Part shown: positions 7,232 through 15,853 of the stretch, in pieces | Position numbering within the stretch: position 1 is the first letter of the stretch | How the letters are laid out: each line of letters starts with the position of its first letter | The notes under the pieces: generated by a model | What the model saw: the letters and a program-made list of their open reading frames with translations, nothing else | What the model was told of the DNA's origin: nothing | Database searches by the model: none | Made by a program: the position numbers and the translations under genes | Assembly: GCA_902778925.1 (NCBI GenBank) | Contig: CACYZN010000020.1 | Location: forward strand, 1-50,992 | Direction: 5' to 3' | Origin: an uncultured Bacteroidota bacterium | GTDB lineage: Bacteria; Bacteroidota; Bacteroidia; Bacteroidales; P3 | Length of the DNA stretch: 50,992 nt

Positions 7232-8803
7232 ATGAAGACATTCAGATTTACGCTGATGGCAGTGGCAACCCTGTTGCTCCTGACCTCGTGCTTCGGACGC
7301 AAGAAAACTTCGTCGGTAACCGGATGGAACCTCAACGACCCGAAGTGGGGCGGCTACGAGCTGTCCGACCGCGTCGAACTGCCCACGGCTCCCGGCCTCG
7401 TCTTTATCGAAGGCGGCTCGTTCGTGATGGGCCATGTGAGCGAGGACACCCGCTACAAATGGGACAACACCCCGCACACCGTCACCGTCTCGTCCTTCTA
7501 CATCGACGAAACCGAGGTGAGCAACGCTGCCTACGGCGAGTTCGAATATTGGATGAACCGCGCCTACGGCGAGGAGTACCCCGAGCGTGTGCGTGCCATC
7601 ATCCCCGACACCGCCGCCTGGCGCGACAAGCTGGCCTGGCGCGAGAGCTTCGTCGACTACTACTACCGCAGCCCCTCCTATCAGGACTACCCCGTCGTGG
7701 GCGTCAGCTGGGAGCAGGCCAGCGCCTTCTGCGTGTGGCGTACCGACCGCCTCAACGAGAAAGTACTCATCGAGAACGGCATCCTCGAGCTCGACCAGGA
7801 GAACGTGAGCTCCAACCCCTTCCAGACCGACGTCTACCTGGCCGGTGCCTATCAGGGCGACACCAAGGGCTCGATGCGCGACCTCGACCCCAACGGCGAC
7901 GAGCGTCAGGTGCGCAAGAGCGACGGCTTGCTCTACCCCCACTACCGCCTGCCAACCGAGGCTGAATGGGAGTTCGCAGCCCTCGGCACCATCGGCAACA
8001 CCTACGACGAGCGCGTGGTCGAGCACAAGACCTACCCCTGGGCTGGTCAAAGCCTCCGTTCGGCCAACAAGAAATACTACGGTCAGTTCCTGGCCAACTT
8101 CAAGCGCACCCGTGGCGACGCCATGGGCGTGGCCGGCAACCTCAACGACGGCTGGGACTACACCTGCCCCGTCAAGTGGTACTTCCCCAACGACTACGGC
8201 CTCTACAACATGGCTGGCAACGTCAGCGAATGGTGCATGGATGTCTATCGTAAGGTCGTCAACCCCACCGGCATCGACGACAACGATCCCTTCCGTGGCA
8301 ACGTGTACTACACCTACGAGGTCGACGAGGACGGCGAAGTGCTCGTGGCCGACGACGGCTCGCTCGTGAAGAAGGAAGTCGACTTCGAAGCCAACCGCCG
8401 CAACTACCGCCAAGCCAACAATGTGAACTACCTCGATGGCGACCGCGCCTCGAACCTCAGCCAGGACAATTGGCTCGAGCGTAAGGCCGATGCCGACGAA
8501 GAGGAATACGAAGAAGAGTACGAAGAAGAAACCGAAGAGGAAGAAGGCGAAGCTGGCGACGAAGTGCAGCTCACCGGCGAAGACCTCAACACCAACCTGA
8601 TGTACACCCGCGAGGCTCGCGACAAATCGACCATCTCGTCGCTGGTGAACAACAAGGTGCGTGTGGTGAAGGGCGGCAACTGGAACGACCGCGCCTACTA
8701 CCTGCAGGCCTCGACCCGCCGCTTCTACGATCAAGACAAGTCTACATCGTGGATTGGTTTCCGTTGCGCCATGGACCGTCTCGGTTCGCGCACTACAAAA
8801 TAG
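7232..8803 (+). CDS. SUMF1/FGE-domain lipoprotein of the GldJ/GldK (PorK-like) family
   Basis: 523 residues, SPII signal with Cys20 (LLLLTSC). It has a formylglycine-generating-enzyme fold without sign of enzymatic use. Recognisable blocks are GLVFIEGGSFVMGHVSED, FYIDETEVSNAAYGEFEYW, YPVVGVSWEQASAFCVWRTDRLN, YRLPTEAEWEFAALG, YNMAGNVSEWCMDVYR, GGNWNDRAYYLQAS and WIGFRCAMDRL. Members act as periplasmic ring or stabilising lipoproteins of T9SS and gliding machinery. The TGWNLNDPKWGGYEL opening is, from memory, closer to GldJ than to PorK/GldK, and no gldL follows, so the subgroup is left open. A strongly acidic Glu/Tyr insert (EEEYEEEYEEETEEEEGE) lies near residues 422-443. It is preceded by a PorP/SprF gene and overlaps the next gene. 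Confidence 0.85.
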   Translation: MKTFRFTLMAVATLLLLTSCFGRKKTSSVTGWNLNDPKWGGYELSDRVELPTAPGLVFIEGGSFVMGHVSEDTRYKWDNTPHTVTVSSFYIDETEVSNAAYGEFEYWMNRAYGEEYPERVRAIIPDTAAWRDKLAWRESFVDYYYRSPSYQDYPVVGVSWEQASAFCVWRTDRLNEKVLIENGILELDQENVSSNPFQTDVYLAGAYQGDTKGSMRDLDPNGDERQVRKSDGLLYPHYRLPTEAEWEFAALGTIGNTYDERVVEHKTYPWAGQSLRSANKKYYGQFLANFKRTRGDAMGVAGNLNDGWDYTCPVKWYFPNDYGLYNMAGNVSEWCMDVYRKVVNPTGIDDNDPFRGNVYYTYEVDEDGEVLVADDGSLVKKEVDFEANRRNYRQANNVNYLDGDRASNLSQDNWLERKADADEEEYEEEYEEETEEEEGEAGDEVQLTGEDLNTNLMYTREARDKSTISSLVNNKVRVVKGGNWNDRAYYLQASTRRFYDQDKSTSWIGFRCAMDRLGSRTTK

Positions 8804-10302
8804 TAAGCATACTATTGCTATTCCTTCTGTGCCTCGGCCATCAGGCCGTGGCACAGAAGTTTATTCAGTATACCGCAGGTATGGGGTCGCGCGACCCCGA
8901 GAACTCGCAGGTGTGGATTCTCTACAACGGCGTGGTGGCCACCCACGAAGGCATGACCCTCGAGGCCGACTCGGCACACTACGATACCGAGGAGAACAGT
9001 TTCACCGCCTTCCACAACATATTTATCACCCTTAGCGACACCACCTTCATCTACGGCAACCAGCTCTACTACGACGGCAACGAGCGGGTGCTCGACATCT
9101 GGGACGACACCGTGGTGTTCATCGACGGCGGCACCGTGCTCCGTGCCAACCACCTGACCTACGAGCGCAACCGCTCCACGGCCTACTACACCCTATGGGG
9201 GCATGGCACCAGCGACGACCGCGTGCTCGACAGCCGACAGGGACAGTACAACTCCGAGCTCAAGGAGTTCTACATCTATAACGACGTGCGCCTGCGCGAC
9301 TCGTCGATGCTGCTCGTTACCGATACCCTGATATACAACACAGTCACCAAGGTGGCCCACTTCGAGAGCCCGACCCATATCTACAGCGACTCGTCGACGA
9401 TATACAGCGAGCTGGGCGACTACAATACCGATACGCGGTACGCCATCTCTTTCCGCGCCTCGCACGTCGACAACCAGGGCCGCACCATCGACAGCGACAC
9501 GCTGTATTACGACGAGGTGCAGGAGTATGGCCGCGCCATGGGGCATGTGGTGATAATCGACTCGGCAAACGACATTACCTGTACCGGCCGTTATGGCGAG
9601 ACCCATCAGAAGCAGCGCTTCTCGTTTGTGACCGATAGCGCCCATGTGCTCTTCGTGAGCGACGGCGACTCGCTGTTCATGCACGGCGACACGATATATG
9701 TGACCAACGACAGCACCAACAGCCTCGAGACCGTGCGTGCCAACTACAAGGTGAAGGTCTACCGCCGCGACGCGCAGGCTATGTGCGACTCGGCCTTTTA
9801 CTCGGCCCCCGACTCGCTGCTCACCCTATACAAGAATCCCGTGTTGTGGTACGAGCACTACCAGTGCACGGCCGACACTATCAGCCTGCTGCACGACACC
9901 TCGGGGATGAAGCGGGCCTATCTGCGCAGCCGGTGCTTCGCCATACAGCAGGTAGACCGCGAGAAATTCAACCAGCTGAAAGGCAAACAGGGCGTGGTCT
10001 ACTTCATCGAAGGCGAACCGCAGTATGCCGATGTGCTGGGCAATGCCCAGATTGTGTTCTACATCACCGAAGAGGACTCCGTGGGCAACCCGCAGCTGGT
10101 AGGCGTCAACGCCGGCATGGGTACCGACCTCCGCATTTATTTCGACACTACGAGGTCGGCATCGCGTGTGGTGGTGTTCGACAAGCCCGACATGCAGACC
10201 TACCCTGTCATGCAGTTGCCCGACGACCAACGTCGTCTGCCAGACTTCAAATGGCTCAGTCAGCGACGGCCGCGCAAGCCTGAAGATGTATTTGTGTGGT
10301 GA
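8749..10302 (+). CDS. OstA-like protein (LptA/LptD-type periplasmic domain)
   Basis: 517 residues. From ATG 8749 the signal peptide core IVSILLLFLLCLGHQAVAQ begins after a 17-residue polar start, so the gene overlaps the SUMF1 gene by 55 bases. No later ATG precedes the signal core. The mature part is built from repeating strands with the OstA signature: DSAHYDTEENSFTAFHNIFI, YGNQLYYDGNERVLDIWDDTV, DTLIYNTVTKVAHFESPTHI, DTLYYDEVQEYGRAMGHVVI. This is the beta-jellyroll type that carries lipopolysaccharide across the periplasm. The second half continues similar strands and lacks an obvious full LptD barrel. A role in LPS export is likely from the family, not shown here. Confidence 0.85.
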   Translation: MDWFPLRHGPSRFAHYKIVSILLLFLLCLGHQAVAQKFIQYTAGMGSRDPENSQVWILYNGVVATHEGMTLEADSAHYDTEENSFTAFHNIFITLSDTTFIYGNQLYYDGNERVLDIWDDTVVFIDGGTVLRANHLTYERNRSTAYYTLWGHGTSDDRVLDSRQGQYNSELKEFYIYNDVRLRDSSMLLVTDTLIYNTVTKVAHFESPTHIYSDSSTIYSELGDYNTDTRYAISFRASHVDNQGRTIDSDTLYYDEVQEYGRAMGHVVIIDSANDITCTGRYGETHQKQRFSFVTDSAHVLFVSDGDSLFMHGDTIYVTNDSTNSLETVRANYKVKVYRRDAQAMCDSAFYSAPDSLLTLYKNPVLWYEHYQCTADTISLLHDTSGMKRAYLRSRCFAIQQVDREKFNQLKGKQGVVYFIEGEPQYADVLGNAQIVFYITEEDSVGNPQLVGVNAGMGTDLRIYFDTTRSASRVVVFDKPDMQTYPVMQLPDDQRRLPDFKWLSQRRPRKPEDVFVW

Positions 10303-10369
10303 CAAAATGTCAGTATGGACTGCCAATGGCAGTCTTTTTGCTATATCTATATCAAAAAACTAATCGACA

Positions 10370-10921
10370 ATGAGCAAAAAAGAGCAAAATAAAGAACAGC
10401 AAGAAGAACTAAACAATCAGAACGTCCAAGAGGAACAAGAAGCGACGGTAGAGACTGAAGGCACCGAAGAAGCACAGCCTGCCACCGAAGAGGACAAGGT
10501 GCAGGAACTGGGCGAGAAACTGGCTACACTCAACGACAAGTACCTCAGGCTTTACTCCGAATACGAGAACTATCGCAAGCGTACCAATCTTGAGAAGGCC
10601 GACCTGCTGCTCAATGGCAGCCGCGAGATGATGAAGGCTATACTGCCCGTAATCGACGATTTCGAGCGCGCCCTTGCCGCTACCGGCGACGACGAAGGAG
10701 TGAAGCTTATCTACAACAAGCTGATCAAGATACTCGAGCAGAAAGGCCTCAAGGCCATGGAGGTGAAAGGCGAGAAGTTTGACGAGAACCTACACGAGGC
10801 AATCACCCGCATCCCGGCACCCGATCCGGCCCAGAAAGGCCTGGTGATGGATGTGGTGGAAAAAGGCTATTACCTCAACGATAAAGTGCTGCGCTACGCC
10901 AAGGTGGTCGTAGCCTGCTGA
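10370..10921 (+). CDS. grpE: Nucleotide exchange factor GrpE
   Basis: 183 residues. The N-terminus is long, polar and acidic ([17 protein letters not shown]...), followed by the coiled-coil and head region with the GrpE signature: [21 protein letters not shown], then [17 protein letters not shown], and the C-terminal beta-wing [53 protein letters not shown]. GrpE releases ADP from DnaK. It is 16 bases upstream of dnaJ, the usual pairing in this phylum; dnaK is not in the window. No CIRCE-like inverted repeat was seen upstream. Confidence 0.97.
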   Translation: MSKKEQNKEQQEELNNQNVQEEQEATVETEGTEEAQPATEEDKVQELGEKLATLNDKYLRLYSEYENYRKRTNLEKADLLLNGSREMMKAILPVIDDFERALAATGDDEGVKLIYNKLIKILEQKGLKAMEVKGEKFDENLHEAITRIPAPDPAQKGLVMDVVEKGYYLNDKVLRYAKVVVAC

Positions 10922-10937
10922 AAGGAGAATACTGTTT

Positions 10938-12083
10938 ATGGCGAAGAGAGATTACTATGAGGTGTTGGGCGTCGACAAGAACGCCACCCCCGAAGAACTA
11001 AAGAAGGCCTACCGCAAGTTGGCCTTGCAATATCACCCCGACCGTAACCCGGGAGATAAAGAGGCAGAGGAGAAGTTCAAAGAGGCGGCCGAAGCCTACG
11101 ATGTGCTGAGCAACCCCGACAAGAAGGCTCGCTACGACCAGTTCGGTATGGCTGGCATGGATGGCGCCTATGGCCAGGGAGGCATGGATATGAACGACAT
11201 CTTCTCGCAGTTTGGAAGCATCTTCGGCGACCTCTTCGGCGGAGGCTTCCGGACCGGCTTCAGCGGATTTGGCGGAGGTCCTGCGCGCCGCGTGCTGCGC
11301 GGCACCAACCTGCGTATCAAGGTGAAGCTCACGCTGGAGGAGATAGACCGTGGTTGCGAGAAGAAGATAAAGGTGAGCAAGTATGTGCCGTGCAAGACCT
11401 GTGGCGGCAGTGGCGCCAAGGACGGCAAATACGAGACATGCCAACACTGCCATGGTAGCGGTGTCGTAACCGAGGTGAAACGCACCATATTGGGTCAGAT
11501 GCAGACCCAGAGTGCCTGTCCGCATTGCGGTGGCGAGGGCCGTATCATCAAAGACAAATGTCACGACTGTCATGGCGACGGCATAGTGAAAAGCGACGAG
11601 ATAATAACCATCAACATTCCGGCAGGTGTCCAGGATGGAATGCAGCTGGCCATGCAGGGACAGGGCAATGCTGCTCCACATGGCGGCATTGCTGGCGATT
11701 TGATAGTCCTCATCGAAGAGTTGGAACACGACACCTTCGAGCGTCAAGACGCCAACCTTTACTACAACGCCTTCATCACCTTTAGTGAGGCGGCACTTGG
11801 AGCCTCGGTGGAAATACCCACGCTGACCGGCAAGGTGAAGATAAAGATAGAACCCGGCACACCGTCGGGCCGTGTGGTGCGACTGCGTGGGAAAGGCCTG
11901 CCGGTGGTGAATGGCTACGGGCGTGGCGACCTGTTGGTATGTCTCAATGTGTGGGTTCCCAAGAACCTAAGCAAAGAGGAGAAAAAGACCCTCGAGGATT
12001 TGCAGAAGCACGACAATTTCAAGCCTAACCCGACCAAGCAGGAACGTGGCTTCTTCGACAAGATGAAAGAGATGTTCAATTGA
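10938..12083 (+). CDS. dnaJ: Chaperone protein DnaJ
   Basis: 381 residues with every class-I feature. The J domain has [16 protein letters not shown] around residues 32-47. A Gly/Phe-rich linker follows ([18 protein letters not shown]). Four zinc-finger repeats are intact: [24 protein letters not shown] and CHDCHGDG. The C-terminal substrate-binding domains contain [19 protein letters not shown]. It recruits DnaK to substrates and stimulates its ATPase. The stop TGA (12081-12083) shares its A with the ATG of the DUF2851 gene, indicating translational coupling with a gene not usually linked to chaperone work. Confidence 0.97.
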   Translation: MAKRDYYEVLGVDKNATPEELKKAYRKLALQYHPDRNPGDKEAEEKFKEAAEAYDVLSNPDKKARYDQFGMAGMDGAYGQGGMDMNDIFSQFGSIFGDLFGGGFRTGFSGFGGGPARRVLRGTNLRIKVKLTLEEIDRGCEKKIKVSKYVPCKTCGGSGAKDGKYETCQHCHGSGVVTEVKRTILGQMQTQSACPHCGGEGRIIKDKCHDCHGDGIVKSDEIITINIPAGVQDGMQLAMQGQGNAAPHGGIAGDLIVLIEELEHDTFERQDANLYYNAFITFSEAALGASVEIPTLTGKVKIKIEPGTPSGRVVRLRGKGLPVVNGYGRGDLLVCLNVWVPKNLSKEEKKTLEDLQKHDNFKPNPTKQERGFFDKMKEMFN

Positions 12084-13363
12084 TGACGGAAGCCTTCCTA
12101 CAATACGTTTGGCATCATCAGATGCTCGACCGCGGGCTGACCACCACCGATGGCCAGCCTGTTGTCGTGTTGCGTCCAGGCGACCTGAACCGTGATGCCG
12201 GCCCCGACTTCTTCAATGCACACCTGCAAGTAGGAGACATGGAGTGGGTAGGCAACATAGAGGTCCACATACATACTTCGGACTGGAAAAGTCACCGCCA
12301 CTCAGAAGATGCCGCTTACAACAATATAATACTCCATGTGGTCTATGAGCACGACTGCGAGATAACACTGCAGAACGGCACAACCCCACTTACCCTTGAG
12401 CTGAAGCCTTATATGCACCCTTCTTTGGTAGAGCACTACGATGCGCTTATGTCTCCTGTGGAGGCAGAGAGTATACCCTGTAGGCACCAGTTGCCCGAGG
12501 TACCACAGCTTGTGCGGTCGTCGACCCTGGAACGTCTTGCAATGGAACGTATCGAGGGAAAGAGCGAGATAGTGCATCGCATGCTCGACGAAAGTCACGG
12601 TGGCTGGGAGCAGACGTGCTACTGGCTTGTGGCACATTATTTCGGCGGCAAGGTAAATGCATTGCCGTTTGAGTTGTTGGCCAAGTCGACCGACCAACGT
12701 CTGCTGGCCCGTTGGAAAGACGACCCATGTCGTTTGGAGGCTTTGCTGATGGGGCAGGCAGGCTTCCTGAACAATTACTTTGAAGATGACTACCCACGTA
12801 AACTGCAGGCCGACTATGACGCATTGCGTTCTGGTGCCAACTTGGAACCTATGGGTAGCCATCTATGGAAGTTCTATCGCATACGTCCGTCGAGTTTCCC
12901 AACTATACGTATAAGCCAGTTTGCACAGTTGATGCATCATTCGAGTAATCTGTTTGCCACACTGCTTGACATCAACGATGTTCATGATATTGAGAAACTG
13001 TTCAACCAAGAAGCCTCTGACTATTGGATTGACCATTACAAATTCGACGTGCCAGCTTCCCGTCCTACGCATAAGCATATCGGCAAGATGCTGACCCAGT
13101 CGCTTATAATTAATGCATGGGTACCGCTATTGTATGTATACGGTGCCATGCGTTGTGAACAAATATATAAGGACCAAGCCATAGGCTTGCTCATGCAATT
13201 ACCTCCAGAAGATAATGCCGTAGTGCGCCGCTGGCAGCAGGCTGGAATCGCTGCTGTCAACGCGGCGGAGACACAGGCACTGCTGCAACTCGACAGCCAC
13301 TACTGTCAAAGCAACCGTTGCCTCGAGTGTCGCATCGGCTACCATATATTAAAACACAAATGA
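12083..13363 (+). CDS. DUF2851 family protein
   Basis: Starts at ATG 12083 (ATGA overlap with dnaJ); a TTG three bases earlier is less likely. 426 residues. The N-terminal stretch [24 protein letters not shown]...VLRPGDLNRDAGPDFFNAHLQVGDMEWVGNIEVHIHTSDW is the recognisable DUF2851 opening. The acidic and histidine residues of GPDFFNA and GNIEVHIHTSDW recall a nuclease-like core, although the family has no proven function. The C-terminus contains a cysteine cluster (HYCQSNRCLECRIG) that could bind metal. It is coupled at its 3' end to murF-alr by another ATGA overlap. Cytoplasmic by appearance. Confidence 0.85.
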   Translation: MTEAFLQYVWHHQMLDRGLTTTDGQPVVVLRPGDLNRDAGPDFFNAHLQVGDMEWVGNIEVHIHTSDWKSHRHSEDAAYNNIILHVVYEHDCEITLQNGTTPLTLELKPYMHPSLVEHYDALMSPVEAESIPCRHQLPEVPQLVRSSTLERLAMERIEGKSEIVHRMLDESHGGWEQTCYWLVAHYFGGKVNALPFELLAKSTDQRLLARWKDDPCRLEALLMGQAGFLNNYFEDDYPRKLQADYDALRSGANLEPMGSHLWKFYRIRPSSFPTIRISQFAQLMHHSSNLFATLLDINDVHDIEKLFNQEASDYWIDHYKFDVPASRPTHKHIGKMLTQSLIINAWVPLLYVYGAMRCEQIYKDQAIGLLMQLPPEDNAVVRRWQQAGIAAVNAAETQALLQLDSHYCQSNRCLECRIGYHILKHK

Positions 13364-15813
13364 AAGCCTCAGAAGTAGCAACCATAGTAAAGGTTATATC
13401 TTTTCAACTACCGCAGCCTGCGATAGACGTAGAGCATTTGCTTACCGACAGCCGTCGTCTGGTGTCACCGCGTGGCACCATGTTTTTTGCCATTCCTACC
13501 ACCCGTAACAGCGGTGTGCGCTACATCGCAGATCTTTATGATGCAGGAGTGCGCATGTTTGTAGTACCTGCCGACTGTGATGTGAACTATGCCGATGCCA
13601 ACATCTGGCGGGTGTCAGATGTGATAGGAGCCTTGCAGCAGATAGTAGCTCATCATCGGGCGTGTTTCCAGATACCCGTGGTAGGTATCACAGGAAGTAA
13701 TGGCAAAACCATAGTGAAAGACTGGTTGGTGCAACTGCTCTCGCCAGAAAAGCGAGTGTGTGCAAGTCCAAAGAGTTACAACTCGCAGATAGGTGTTCCG
13801 CTGTCGGTATGGCAACTTTCCGATGCTGACAATGTGGCAGTCTTCGAGGCTGGTATTTCGGCTGCCGGCGAGATGGTTAATCTGCAACGTGTGATACAGC
13901 CCACAATAGGTCTGTTTACAAACATAGGCGCGGCTCACGACGAGAACTTCCTTACCCGGGGACAGAAGATTGCAGAGAAATTGCAGTTGTTCACCCATTG
14001 CGACACCCTAGTATACTGTATCGACCATAAAGATATACATTCTGCCGTGAGTGGCATAGAGACATTCCGACATGTGAAGCTCTATACCTGGGGACGCTCG
14101 GAAGAAAGCGATGTACGGCTGGTCTCTGTTACTACACATGCTACTGCCACAGAGCTTGTTGTTGAAACCAAGGGACAATCGTTCACAGTAACCATCCCGT
14201 TTGTGGACCGTGCTTCGTGTGAAAATGCTATGCATTGTGTGGCATTGCTGCTGTTGCTTGGCTATCAGCCCGACGTTATTGCAGCCCGTTGTGCGCACCT
14301 GTCACCTGTCGAAATGCGCCTCGAGATGAATGAGGCTACAGGCAACTGTTTGCTAATAAACGACAGCTATTCTCTCGACCTCAATTCACTTGCAATAGCA
14401 CTTGATTATATTGGACACGTTCAACAGCATGTCTCAAAGACCCTCATCCTTAGCGATGTGATGCAGACTGGTGTGCCTGACCATGAGCTCTATACCCGGG
14501 TGGCAGATCTTGTCGCAAGCCGTGGTATCACGCGCATCATCGGTGTGGGTGAGGCAATATCGCGTTGCAGAGACTGCTTCAGTGCTATCCAGGCCGATTT
14601 CTTTGCTACTACCCAGGACTTCATAGACCGCTTTGATTTCTCGTCGCTGCAAAATCAGACTATCCTGCTCAAGGGTGCACGAGTATTTGCATTCGAGCGG
14701 GTTGCGAAACTGCTGCAGCGCAAAAACCACGAGACAGTGATGGAGGTGAATCTTGATGCGTTGGCTCATAATCTCAATTATTTCCGTTCACGTCTGCGTC
14801 CTACTACTCGCTTGATGGCCATGGTCAAGGCTTCCAGTTATGGTGCCGGACGTGTGGAGGTGGCTTCGGCTCTGCAGTTCAATCATGTTGACTATCTTAC
14901 AGTTGCCTATGCCGACGAGGGTGTGGAGTTGCGCCGTGGTGGTATACAGTTGCCCATTATGGTGATGAACCCGGAGCAGGCTTCGTTCGATGATATAGTA
15001 CGTTACCGTTTGGAACCGGACATCTACAGCTTCCGCATTCTCGACCTTTTTGTTCAACATCTTGTTACCATTGGTGCAACAGAATACCCCATCCATATTG
15101 AGTTCGATACAGGCATGCACCGGCTTGGGTTTGACGGTAGTCAGGTTCCGCAACTACAGCAAAGACTTGCTGAGGTTAACCGACAACTGGTGGTGCGAAG
15201 CGTGTTCACCCATCTGGCTTGCGCCGACGACCCGGCGATGGACGACGTCACCCGCCGACAGATTGAGCGTTTTCGGCAATGGAGTGCGCCGTTGCCTGGC
15301 ATAAAACACATACTAAACTCGAGTGGTATCACACGTTTCCCAGAGGCACAGATGGATATGGTGCGACTTGGAATCGGCCTATACGGTATCAGTCCGCAGC
15401 CGGAGGTTCAGTCAGAATTGAGGCAAGTGAGTCGTCTGGTGACCCGTATTTCGCAGATTAAGGAGATACCTGAAGGTGATACCGTAGGCTACAACTGTCG
15501 TTGGAGGGCAGAGCGAAATTCGCGTATTGCAATTCTCACTATTGGTTATGCTGACGGGCTACATCGTGGTCTTGGGTATGGACGTGGTCGTGTGGCTATC
15601 GGTAACGCTGAAGCTCCAATTATCGGCAGTGTGTGTATGGATATGTGCTTTGTCGATGTGACGGACATTCCATGTGCTGAAGGTGATCGAGTGGTGATAT
15701 TCGGACAAGGCGATTTGTTGCAGCGTAATGCCCAAGCAGCTAATACAATTCCATACGAACTACTTACTGCTGTATCCCCTCGTGTAAAGCGTGTTTTCTA
15801 TCATGAAGAGTAA
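13360..15813 (+). CDS. Bifunctional UDP-MurNAc-tripeptide:D-Ala-D-Ala ligase / alanine racemase (MurF-Alr)
   Basis: 817 residues from ATG 13360, which overlaps the DUF2851 stop (ATGA); the earlier in-frame start inside that gene was rejected. MurF half: P-loop GITGSNGKT at 109-117, KSYNSQIGVPLSVWQL and FEAGISAAGEM, then the ligase C-terminal domain. Alanine racemase half from about residue 460 (VMEVNLDALAHNLNYFRSRL): PLP lysine Lys490 in MAMVKASSYGAG, catalytic tyrosine Tyr711 in VGYNCRW, and GSVCMDMCFVDV. It makes D-alanine and attaches D-Ala-D-Ala to the muramyl tripeptide, coupling two steps of peptidoglycan precursor synthesis. This fusion is characteristic of Bacteroidota. Confidence 0.96.
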   Translation: MKASEVATIVKVISFQLPQPAIDVEHLLTDSRRLVSPRGTMFFAIPTTRNSGVRYIADLYDAGVRMFVVPADCDVNYADANIWRVSDVIGALQQIVAHHRACFQIPVVGITGSNGKTIVKDWLVQLLSPEKRVCASPKSYNSQIGVPLSVWQLSDADNVAVFEAGISAAGEMVNLQRVIQPTIGLFTNIGAAHDENFLTRGQKIAEKLQLFTHCDTLVYCIDHKDIHSAVSGIETFRHVKLYTWGRSEESDVRLVSVTTHATATELVVETKGQSFTVTIPFVDRASCENAMHCVALLLLLGYQPDVIAARCAHLSPVEMRLEMNEATGNCLLINDSYSLDLNSLAIALDYIGHVQQHVSKTLILSDVMQTGVPDHELYTRVADLVASRGITRIIGVGEAISRCRDCFSAIQADFFATTQDFIDRFDFSSLQNQTILLKGARVFAFERVAKLLQRKNHETVMEVNLDALAHNLNYFRSRLRPTTRLMAMVKASSYGAGRVEVASALQFNHVDYLTVAYADEGVELRRGGIQLPIMVMNPEQASFDDIVRYRLEPDIYSFRILDLFVQHLVTIGATEYPIHIEFDTGMHRLGFDGSQVPQLQQRLAEVNRQLVVRSVFTHLACADDPAMDDVTRRQIERFRQWSAPLPGIKHILNSSGITRFPEAQMDMVRLGIGLYGISPQPEVQSELRQVSRLVTRISQIKEIPEGDTVGYNCRWRAERNSRIAILTIGYADGLHRGLGYGRGRVAIGNAEAPIIGSVCMDMCFVDVTDIPCAEGDRVVIFGQGDLLQRNAQAANTIPYELLTAVSPRVKRVFYHEE

Positions 15814-15853
15814 ATTGTATTTTGGATGATTTTTGAAACAAAATGGGGGTGTT

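Noticed and set aside
7154-8854. Long open frame of 566 codons on the minus strand
   Set aside because: It mirrors the SUMF1 lipoprotein gene, whose GC-rich third positions and family motifs are clear; the reverse frame has no signal, motif or start context.
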